DNA of 13,076 nt from the NCBI GenBank assembly GCA_023252315.1, contig JAJPEB010000023.1:1-13076 (forward strand), written 5' to 3'. How positions within the stretch are numbered: the first letter of the stretch is position 1; every line of letters starts with the position of its first letter. A program made the position numbers and the translations under genes. The stretch is from Candidatus Woesearchaeota archaeon (GTDB lineage: Archaea; Nanobdellota; Nanobdellia; Woesearchaeales; UBA525). Below, in pieces: positions 7,349 through 12,859 of the stretch. The notes beneath the pieces are model-generated. The model worked only from the letters and a program-made list of their open reading frames with translations, had not been told where the DNA came from and searched no databases.

Positions 7349-8193
7349 CATTTGATCCGCGTGTCTTTCGAGCGCTCGAGCGCATCGCGGCGCGCGGAAG
7401 AAAGCTCATCGCAGAGGGCGACTCGCGGCTCACGAGCGTGAACGCGTCGGGGGACACCCAGACGCAGCTCGACGTCCGAATGGACGCGCTCATCTACGAG
7501 GAGCTGTCGCGCAGCGGAGCGATGAGAGAGTTCTATTCCGAGGAGCAGGAAGGGGCCGAGCCATCTCCCTCGGACGGCGACGGGTACGAATTCTACGTCG
7601 ATCCGCTCGACGGGTCCAAGAACTCGTTCGTCAACTGGGAGTTCGGGAGCCTCTTCGGCTTCTGCCGCGGGCCAGAGATGGTGGGCGCAGCCTATATCCT
7701 CTATGGCCCTCGGACGATCATGGTCACCGCGGATGAAACGGTCAGCGAGCACGTGGTCGATGATAGGGGGGCCCGTGAGCTCTCGAAGCTCACGATACCC
7801 TCGGCGAACATCGTGGTGTTCGGGGGGCTGTATGAGGGATACTTCCCTGCATCCCTGCGATGGCTCCAGGAGACGCTCGACGCCCGCCCATACCTGGTCT
7901 ACAACCCGTGCATGGTCGCGAATCTCCACTTCGTCCTCAAGCAGGGGGGCGTCTACGTATACCCAGGCACGCAGTCCCATCCCGAGGGCAAGATACGGCT
8001 CGGCTATGAGGCGCGGACCGCGGGGTTCATCGTGGAGCGTGCCGGAGGGATGGCGATCGATGGCGAGCAGCGCATCCTTGAGAGGAACGGATTGCCCGCG
8101 AGCAGGTGCCCTCTCCTTTTCGGCGAAGCACCCAAAATACAGAAGGTCCTCGACCGAAGAGATTTCGGCACTCGGGGGGATTCCCGGAAGTGA
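7345..8193 (+). CDS. fbp: Class I fructose-1,6-bisphosphatase family protein
   Basis: This family hydrolyses fructose-1,6-bisphosphate to fructose-6-phosphate in gluconeogenesis. The 282-residue protein carries the full set of class I signatures: NASGDTQTQLDV (33-44), SEE (65-67), the metal site DPLDGS (86-91), and a C-terminal block from about 200, GGVYVYPG, GKIRLGYE (215-222) and FIVERAGGMAIDG. By comparison with the mammalian enzyme, E67, D86, D89 and E222 would bind metals and K216/R218 the substrate phosphate. It is some 50 residues shorter than typical (about 330), with little of the N-terminal AMP-binding part. Most archaea use the bifunctional type V aldolase/phosphatase, so a class I enzyme is unusual and may have been acquired from bacteria; a sedoheptulose-bisphosphatase role is also possible. 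It is coupled to the upstream kinase and precedes pgk-gap. Confidence 0.88.
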   Translation: MTFDPRVFRALERIAARGRKLIAEGDSRLTSVNASGDTQTQLDVRMDALIYEELSRSGAMREFYSEEQEGAEPSPSDGDGYEFYVDPLDGSKNSFVNWEFGSLFGFCRGPEMVGAAYILYGPRTIMVTADETVSEHVVDDRGARELSKLTIPSANIVVFGGLYEGYFPASLRWLQETLDARPYLVYNPCMVANLHFVLKQGGVYVYPGTQSHPEGKIRLGYEARTAGFIVERAGGMAIDGEQRILERNGLPASRCPLLFGEAPKIQKVLDRRDFGTRGDSRK

Positions 8194-8201
8194 GCTGAAA
8201 A

Positions 8202-8209
8202 CATTTAAG
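8202..8209 (+). promoter_or_regulatory. TATA box of the pgk-gap operon
   Basis: CATTTAAG follows the purine-rich CTGAAAA and lies 9 bases after the FBPase stop. Its first base is 33 nt before the A of the ATG at 8235, so the leader should be at most a few bases. It lets pgk-gap be transcribed independently of fbp. Confidence 0.65.
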
Positions 8210-8234
8210 AACCGCCATCTCGAGGAAACGTAGG

Positions 8235-9461
8235 ATGAAAATGCATTCCTTGCCGTTCTCCCTCGACCGCGCGGACCTCAAGGGCAAGCGCGTGCTCCTG
8301 CGCGTGGATCTCAACGTGCCTGTCGACGAGCATGGCGACGTGCGCGACCACGAGCGCATCGTCCAGGTCCTGCCGACGATCAACTACATCCTCTACTCGG
8401 GCGCGAGGCAGGTCATCATGGTCTCGCACCACGGCCGCCCGCACGGCAAGCGCGACCCCAGGCAGTCGCTGCGCGGCGTGTGGCGCTACTTCCGCGAGAT
8501 GCTCGCGTACGACTGCCACTTCGTCGACGACTGCATGAGCGGCGAGATCCCGGAGAGGAAGCTCGTGCTCCTCGAGAACCTGCGCTTCCACATCGGCGAG
8601 GAGGCGAACGACCCCGAGTTCGCGAGGCGGCTCGCGTCCTACGCCGACATCTACGTCAACGACGCGTTCGGCTCCTACCAGCCCCACGCGTCGGTCGTGG
8701 GCGTGCCGGACTACCTCGACGCGTACTGCGGGTTCCTCTTCCAGAAGGAGGTGCAGGCGCTCAGCCTCGACGAGATCAGGCACCCGCTCGTCTTCCTGCT
8801 CGGCGGCGACAAGGCGTCGACGAAGCTGCCGATCATCGGCCGCATCAGCGCGCGGGCCGACCACGTGCTCATCGGCGGCGTGCTCACGTTCTATTTCCTC
8901 AAGGCGATGGGCGTCGAGATCGGCAAGTCGAAGTTCTCGCCCGAGTACGTCGACCACGCGCGGCGGCTGCTCGACCGCAGCAACGTCGTGCTCCCGACCG
9001 ACCTCATCGCGGCGACGGAGCCGACGCAGGATGCGAAGACCAGGGTGTGCGCGATCCGCGACATCCGCCCGGACGAGATGGGGCTCGACATCGGCCCCGA
9101 GACGTTCGCGCGCTACAAGGAGATCCTCTCCGGGGCGGGCACGATCGTGTGGAACGGCCCCATGGGCCTCTACGAGGTCGAGCAGTTCGCGGGGCACACG
9201 GACGGGCTCGCGCGCCACATGGCGCGCCTCGACGCGACGACGATCGCGGGCGGCGGAGACAGCATCACGGTCCTCAACAAGCTCGGGCTCTTCAAGGAGT
9301 TCACGTACGTCTCGACCGGCGGCGGAGCCACGCTCAAGTTCCTCGAGGACGGCACGCTCCCCGCGCTCGAGGCGCTCAGGAGCGCGTGGGAGAGGCGCCA
9401 CGGCGGCGGCAACGACAGCGACGGCGAGAGCCGCGGCAAGGGCACGAAGGTGAGCGCATGA
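8235..9461 (+). CDS. pgk: Phosphoglycerate kinase
   Basis: The enzyme interconverts 1,3-bisphosphoglycerate and 3-phosphoglycerate with ADP/ATP in the cytoplasm. The 408-residue protein has the family motifs in order: RVDLNVP (23-29), SHHGRP (64-69, usually SHLGRP), LLENLRFH (112-119), NDAFGSYQPHAS (142-153, usually NDAFGTAHRAHAS), LGGDKASTKLPII (189-201), NGPMGLYE (307-314), the nucleotide loop IAGGGDS (337-343) and STGGGATLKFLE (360-371). Both lobes are complete. Residues 389-408 form a hydrophilic Gly/Ser/Lys tail not needed by the fold. The ATG at 8235 fits the TATA; a second ATG two codons later is possible. The last codons overlap the gap start as ATGA (9458-9461). Codon use is strongly GC-biased, as expected of a highly expressed gene. 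Confidence 0.96.
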   Translation: MKMHSLPFSLDRADLKGKRVLLRVDLNVPVDEHGDVRDHERIVQVLPTINYILYSGARQVIMVSHHGRPHGKRDPRQSLRGVWRYFREMLAYDCHFVDDCMSGEIPERKLVLLENLRFHIGEEANDPEFARRLASYADIYVNDAFGSYQPHASVVGVPDYLDAYCGFLFQKEVQALSLDEIRHPLVFLLGGDKASTKLPIIGRISARADHVLIGGVLTFYFLKAMGVEIGKSKFSPEYVDHARRLLDRSNVVLPTDLIAATEPTQDAKTRVCAIRDIRPDEMGLDIGPETFARYKEILSGAGTIVWNGPMGLYEVEQFAGHTDGLARHMARLDATTIAGGGDSITVLNKLGLFKEFTYVSTGGGATLKFLEDGTLPALEALRSAWERRHGGGNDSDGESRGKGTKVSA

Positions 9462-10495
9462 GCAGCAAGGGCAGGATCAAGGTGGGCATCGTAGGGTACG
9501 GCACGATCGGCAAGCGCGTGGCGGACGCGGTGGCGCTCCAGGACGACATGGAGCTCGTCGGCGTGACGGCGAACTCGTACAACCACCGCATCATCGCGGC
9601 GCAGCGCAAGGGCTACGCGCTCTACGCTGTCGGCGATGCTGCGCCGCTGCAGGCGGCCGGCATGGAGATCGCGGGCACGATGGACGATCTGCTCGCGAAG
9701 GTCGACATCGTCATCGACGCGACGCCTTCTCCCCTGGGCGCGCAGAACCTCGTCAAGTACCGCAAGGCGGGCGTGAAGGCGATCCTGCAGGGCGGCGAGG
9801 ACGCGGACGCCGCCGAGTGCTCGTTCAATGCGCAGGCGAACTACGCGGACGCCGTCGGCAAGAGCTACGTGCGCGTCGTGAGCTGCAACACGACCGCGCT
9901 CTCGCGCGTGCTCGGCGCGCTCTCCTCGCGCGCGAAGATCGGCCACGTGTCTGCGACGATCATGCGCCGCGCGATGGATCCGGGCGAGAAGGGCAAGACC
10001 GTGATGAACGCCATCGAGCCGAGCTTCAGCTTCCCGAGCCACCACGGCCCCGACGTCAAGACGGTGCTGCCGGATATCGACATCTTCTCCGTCGCCTTCA
10101 AGGTGCCGACGACGCTCATGCACGTGCACAGCCTCGAGATCGAGCTCAAGGGCCCGCTCACGACCGAGCAGGCGCGCGACGCGCTGCGCGAGGCGCCGAG
10201 GATCCACCTGCTGCCGCCGAAAGCGGGGCTCGACACGACGGCGCAGATCATGGAGCTCGGCAAGGACCTCGGGCAGCCGCGCGGCGACTTCATGGAGGTC
10301 GCGGCCTGGGAGAAGGGCGTGCAGGTCGAGGGCGGCAAGCTGCACGTCATCATGGCCGTGCACCAGGAGTCGATCGTCGTGCCGGAGAACATCGACGCCG
10401 TTCGCGCGATGATGGGAGACAAGGACGCCGCGGCCTCGATGCGCAAGACGGACGGGACGCTCGGGATCGGCAAGCGCGCGCACAAGGGGAAATGA
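9458..10495 (+). CDS. gap: Archaeal-type (type II) glyceraldehyde-3-phosphate dehydrogenase
   Basis: The 345-residue enzyme interconverts glyceraldehyde-3-phosphate and 1,3-bisphosphoglycerate using NAD(P). The Rossmann start KVGIVGYGTIGKRVADAV (8-25) binds the cofactor, IDATPSPLGAQN follows at 86-97, and the catalytic cysteine is C143 in VVSCNTTALSR (140-150), the form typical of the archaeal enzyme. The conserved RRAMDP (about 170-175) and HHGPDVK (about 193-199) also match archaeal GAPDH. In many archaea this enzyme works mainly in the gluconeogenic direction beside a non-phosphorylating or ferredoxin-dependent glycolytic enzyme, which agrees with the FBPase and PGK next door. Its ATG overlaps the pgk stop, so the two are translationally coupled. 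A pyrimidine tract right after the TGA probably ends the operon. Confidence 0.96.
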   Translation: MSSKGRIKVGIVGYGTIGKRVADAVALQDDMELVGVTANSYNHRIIAAQRKGYALYAVGDAAPLQAAGMEIAGTMDDLLAKVDIVIDATPSPLGAQNLVKYRKAGVKAILQGGEDADAAECSFNAQANYADAVGKSYVRVVSCNTTALSRVLGALSSRAKIGHVSATIMRRAMDPGEKGKTVMNAIEPSFSFPSHHGPDVKTVLPDIDIFSVAFKVPTTLMHVHSLEIELKGPLTTEQARDALREAPRIHLLPPKAGLDTTAQIMELGKDLGQPRGDFMEVAAWEKGVQVEGGKLHVIMAVHQESIVVPENIDAVRAMMGDKDAAASMRKTDGTLGIGKRAHKGK

Positions 10496-10497
10496 CG

Positions 10498-10545
10498 CTC
10501 TCTCCTTCCTCTCTCCTCCTCTCCATTTCCCTCTTCCCTTTCCCC
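10498..10545 (+). terminator. Pyrimidine-tract terminator after gap
   Basis: This is a 48-nt run of C and T with a single purine (A at 10525), starting 3 bases after the gap stop. T-rich pyrimidine tracts without a required hairpin are the usual archaeal intrinsic terminators. This one is C-rich, with T runs only 2-3 long, so efficiency is uncertain. Confidence 0.5.
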
Positions 10546-10571
10546 GATGCGCATATACTCTCCTCGCAATC

Positions 10572-10579
10572 CACATAAG
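10572..10579 (+). promoter_or_regulatory. TATA-like box of the MFS transporter gene
   Basis: CACATAAG begins 31 nt before the A of the ATG at 10603, within the spacing seen at the other leaderless promoters. A second TATA-like stretch, GCATATAC, occurs about 22 bases further upstream and would give a short leader. Confidence 0.45.
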
Positions 10580-10602
10580 CTCCCCTCCCCATTCCCGTAT
10601 GC

Positions 10603-12036
10603 ATGGAGGATCGCCTTCGCGGATTCTACCTTGACGGCGTCGCGTCGCAGGCGATGTCCTCGCTCACGGGCGGCGTCTTCCTCGCGGCGTTCGCGCTCGC
10701 GCTCGGCGCCTCGAACGCGGCGATAGGGCTGCTCGCGGCGATCCCGCCGCTCACGCAGCTCACGCAGGTCCCCGCGACATGGCTCATCGAGCGCTACGGC
10801 CAGCGCAAGCGCATCGCGTTCCTCGGCGCCGCGCTCAGCCGCATCTTCCTGCTCGCGGTCGCGGCGATCCCGTTCCTCGCGTCGCGAGGCGCGGGGCTCG
10901 CGCTGCTCGTCTTCCTCCTCGTCATGTACGGCTCGCTCGGCGCGATCGGCGGCTGCGGATGGAACTCGTGGATGCGCGATCTCCTGCCGGAGAGGCGGCT
11001 CGGGCGCGTCTTCGGCACGCGCATGGCGCTCGCGAGCGCGGTCGGCATCCCGCTCAGCCTCGGCGCGGGGCTCGCGCTCGACGCATGGGGCGCCGCGCAC
11101 CCGGAGCAGAAGCTCGCCGCGTACGCGGCGCTCTTCGTCGCGGGCTGCGCGATCGGCCTGCTCGGCCTGCTCTTCATCGCGATCATCCCCGACTGCCCCA
11201 TGGCGCCGCGCGAGGGCAAGGTGCGCCTGCTGCGCAGGCTGCGCGAGCCGCTCGCGGACGCGAACTTCAGGAACCTGCTGCGCTTCTCTGCGTCGTGGAA
11301 CTTCGCGACGAACCTCGCGGCGCCGTTCTTCACGGTCTACATGCTCAGCCGCCTCGGCCTCTCGCTCTCCTGGGTCATGGGGCTCACGGTCGCGGGCCAG
11401 GTCGCGAACCTCGCATCGCTGCGCCTCTGGGGGAAGTTCGCGGACAGGTTCTCGAACAAGTCCGTGATCGCGGCGTGCGGGCCGCTCTTCCTCGTCGCGA
11501 TCCTGCTCTGGACGTTCACGACGCGCCCGGGCCCCTACGCGCTCACGCTGCCGCTCCTCTTCGCGATCCACGTCATGATGGGGGTCGCGACCGCGGGCGT
11601 GAACCTCGCGCTCGGCAACATCGCGCTCAAGCTCGCGCCGAGAGGGGAGGCGACGGCGTACCTCGCGACGAACGGCATCCTCGTCTCGCTCGCGGCGGGC
11701 GTCGCGCCCCTGCTCGGCGGGCTCCTCGCGGACCTCTTCTCGGGGCGCGAGCTCGCCCTCACGCTCTCGTGGACAGGCGCGCGCGTGCTCTCCTTGCAGG
11801 CGCTGCGCTTCACGCAGCTCGATTTCCTCTTCCTCTTCGCGTTCCTGCTCGGGCTCTACAGCCTGCACCGGCTCTCGCTCGTGGTCGAGGAAGGCGAGGT
11901 CACGGAGCGGATCGTGGTCGAGGAGTTCCTCTCGGAAGTGCGCCGCGGGCTGCGCAGCCTCTCCTCCGTCGCGGGGCTGCAGGGCATGATCGCGTTCCCG
12001 TTCGTCTCGGTCATGGCGGCGCTCAAGAAGAAGTGA
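10603..12036 (+). CDS. Major facilitator superfamily transporter
   Basis: This 477-residue integral membrane protein has about 12 hydrophobic segments in two halves. The loop 2-3 motif appears as ERYGQRKR (63-70) and is repeated in the second half as GKFADRFSNKS (277-287), the usual MFS internal duplication. WNSWMRDLLPERRLGRVFGTR (120-140) belongs to an MFS subgroup with a W-x-x-W-x-x-D-L-x-P motif. A basic cytoplasmic loop (about 200-225) separates the halves, and residues 424-477 form a mostly charged C-terminal tail ending in AALKKK. The substrate cannot be told; efflux or solute uptake are both possible. An out-of-frame ATG at 10599 was not used. It has its own promoter, and no enzyme neighbour suggests a substrate. 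It converges on the PadR gene. Confidence 0.9.
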   Translation: MEDRLRGFYLDGVASQAMSSLTGGVFLAAFALALGASNAAIGLLAAIPPLTQLTQVPATWLIERYGQRKRIAFLGAALSRIFLLAVAAIPFLASRGAGLALLVFLLVMYGSLGAIGGCGWNSWMRDLLPERRLGRVFGTRMALASAVGIPLSLGAGLALDAWGAAHPEQKLAAYAALFVAGCAIGLLGLLFIAIIPDCPMAPREGKVRLLRRLREPLADANFRNLLRFSASWNFATNLAAPFFTVYMLSRLGLSLSWVMGLTVAGQVANLASLRLWGKFADRFSNKSVIAACGPLFLVAILLWTFTTRPGPYALTLPLLFAIHVMMGVATAGVNLALGNIALKLAPRGEATAYLATNGILVSLAAGVAPLLGGLLADLFSGRELALTLSWTGARVLSLQALRFTQLDFLFLFAFLLGLYSLHRLSLVVEEGEVTERIVVEEFLSEVRRGLRSLSSVAGLQGMIAFPFVSVMAALKKK

Positions 12037-12062
12037 CCGGCCCGCGCGCCCATCTACGGGGG

Positions 12063-12109
12063 AGGCCACGGCGGCTCCGGACAGGAGGGATTCGCGCGGC
12101 AAGTGGCCT
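12063..12109. other. Inverted repeat between convergent genes
   Basis: AGGCCAC (12063-12069) pairs with GTGGCCT (12103-12109) across a 33-nt spacer in the 72-bp gap between the MFS and PadR stops. It could form a stem in either transcript and act as a shared boundary, but no T tract follows, so termination is not established. Confidence 0.25.
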
Positions 12110-12438
12110 TACGCGCTCTTCGCTCTTCCCGCCTTCGCGCCCCCCTTCCCCTTGCAGATCTCGTCCCTGTCGTAGAAGATCGCGGTGAAGAGCGCGCGCG
12201 CCTCGGTGAGCTCCTCGTGGCCGTCATGCGTGAGCACGTACTTGCCCGCCTTGAGCTCGACGAGGCCTTGCTCCTTGAGGCTCTTGAGCACGGGATAGAG
12301 CGTGCCGGGGCTCGGGGACTTGCCGCGCCTCGCCTCGATCTCGCGCGCGACGTCGGCGCCGCTCGCGGGCGCCCTCGAGATGATCCACAGCACGAGGAAC
12401 GTGAGCAGCCCTCGCATCCCGCAGCAGCGCTTCTCCAT
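12109..12438 (-). CDS. PadR-family winged-helix transcriptional regulator
   Basis: This is a 109-residue DNA-binding protein. MRGLLTFLVLWIISRAPASGAD (8-29) and KSPSPGTLYPVLKSLKEQGLVE (40-61) are the helices of a PadR winged helix, with the typical S-P-G-T-L-Y-P recognition-helix start, followed by the wing KAGKYVLTHDGHEEL. PadR proteins dimerise and bind dyads at their own and neighbouring promoters, releasing on ligand binding. Two adjacent cysteines (C5, C6) precede the domain; a CC-x-MRG start is, from memory, seen in other archaeal members and could sense metal or redox state (inference). The C-terminus is a Lys/Gly/Ala tail instead of the long dimerisation helix of larger PadRs. It is divergent from the CGCGC peptide gene, with a dyad between them. 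The ATG fits a TATA 32 nt upstream. Confidence 0.9.
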   Translation of the reverse strand: MEKRCCGMRGLLTFLVLWIISRAPASGADVAREIEARRGKSPSPGTLYPVLKSLKEQGLVELKAGKYVLTHDGHEELTEARALFTAIFYDRDEICKGKGGAKAGRAKSA

Positions 12439-12458
12439 GGGACGGGCGATACGGGGAA

Positions 12459-12470
12459 AAATATATAAAG
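12459..12470. promoter_or_regulatory. Bidirectional TATA box between padR-like and CGCGC genes
   Basis: AAATATATAAAG reads as a TATA box on both strands. On the minus strand CTTTATAT begins 32 nt before the padR ATG, giving an almost leaderless mRNA. On the plus strand transcription would start near 12490, giving a leader of about 80 nt before the ATG at 12571. Confidence 0.6.
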
Positions 12471-12473
12471 ATG

Positions 12474-12499
12474 TCGGATAACCGATATCGCAAATCCGA
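12474..12499. promoter_or_regulatory. 26-bp dyad, probable PadR operator
   Basis: TCGGAT (12474-12479) and ATCCGA (12494-12499) flank the perfect palindrome CGATATCG (12483-12490). All share one centre, so 10 of 13 position pairs match. The site lies 3 bp from the TATA element, upstream of it for padR and over the expected start point for the divergent transcript. A dimer bound here would block the CGCGC gene directly and could also limit TFB access for padR. The symmetry is seen; the binding protein is inferred from position. Confidence 0.65.
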
Positions 12500-12543
12500 T
12501 ACCGACGGGGCGCGCACGCGCGTCACGCCCTGTCGCGATGGGA

Positions 12544-12559
12544 CGCGGGACACCCCGCG
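12544..12559 (+). promoter_or_regulatory. GC hairpin in the leader of the CGCGC gene
   Basis: CGCGGG (12544-12549) and CCCGCG (12554-12559) form a perfect 6-bp stem with an ACAC loop. It ends one base before the AGGTG ribosome-binding site. It may position or partly mask that site; in such GC-rich DNA a chance stem is also possible. Confidence 0.35.
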
Positions 12560-12560
12560 A

Positions 12561-12565
12561 AGGTG
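12561..12565 (+). promoter_or_regulatory. Shine-Dalgarno sequence of the CGCGC peptide gene
   Basis: AGGTG lies five bases before the ATG at 12571 and matches the core of the archaeal GGAGGTGAT sequence. It selects this ATG over the in-frame ATG at 12538, which has no such site, and is the main evidence that the small frame is translated. Confidence 0.6.
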
Positions 12566-12570
12566 CACAC

Positions 12571-12645
12571 ATGGAGACGAAGGACATGAAGAAGAAGGGC
12601 AAGAAGTCTGGCGAGTCCGCGGGCGGCTGCGGCTGCGGCTGCTAG
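12571..12645 (+). CDS. 24-residue cysteine-tailed peptide (CGCGC)
   Basis: A tiny frame encodes METKDMKKKGKK followed by SGESAGGCGCGC and TAG. The first half is lysine-rich and the end is three cysteines alternating with glycines. It is probably real: it has a well-spaced AGGTG ribosome-binding site, a TATA and dyad upstream shared with a divergent PadR gene, and a pyrimidine tract starting 3 bases after the stop. The function is unknown. A C-x-C-x-C tail could bind a soft metal such as Cu(I), Zn or Cd. The basic leader plus Gly/Cys core also resembles a modified-peptide (RiPP) precursor such as the CGCGG type, but no radical SAM or cyclodehydratase gene lies in this window. An in-frame ATG at 12538 would give 35 residues. 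Confidence 0.6.
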   Translation: METKDMKKKGKKSGESAGGCGCGC

Positions 12646-12647
12646 AC

Positions 12648-12708
12648 ATTTCTCCTTTTCCTTGCTTTCCCCTTGTTCCTGCTTTTCCTTGGATTTTTCT
12701 CGCTCCAG
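12648..12708 (+). terminator. T/C-tract terminator after the CGCGC gene
   Basis: A pyrimidine-rich stretch starts 3 bases after the TAG. It contains CTTTTCCTTG twice (12655-12664 and 12682-12691), a related CTTTCCCCTTG between them, and ends with GGATTTTTCTCG. Repeated T runs downstream of a gene are typical archaeal terminator sequence. Confidence 0.6.
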
Positions 12709-12828
12709 GCTATCGCTGCGTGTGCCCGGATCCGTGCGTATCCTTTGCTGCTGCGCAGGCCGTGACTGGCGCGTAGGGCGGTGGCGCCGTTCCCCGCCCG
12801 GGCCTCTCGGCCTCGCACCGACGAAGCG

Positions 12829-12836
12829 CATTTAAG
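12829..12836 (+). promoter_or_regulatory. TATA box of the gene at 12860
   Basis: CATTTAAG, the same sequence as at the pgk promoter, is preceded by the purine-rich CGAAGCG and begins 31 nt before the A of the ATG. It predicts a leaderless message. Confidence 0.65.
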
Positions 12837-12859
12837 CGCATCGCGTTCCCTGCCGAACG

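Noticed and set aside
8480..9457. In-frame upstream extension of gap through pgk
   Set aside because: The extension is a shifted reading of pgk. The ATGA overlap at 9458 and the Rossmann motif right after that ATG set the true start.
9865..12102. Long minus-strand frame of 745 codons across gap and the MFS gene
   Set aside because: It spans two well-identified plus-strand genes and is dominated by Arg and Glu from GC-rich antisense reading.
12471..12776. Plus-strand frame of 101 codons starting at the dyad
   Set aside because: It begins inside the operator, has no ribosome-binding site, low-complexity Arg/Asp content, and crosses the CGCGC frame and the terminator in another frame.
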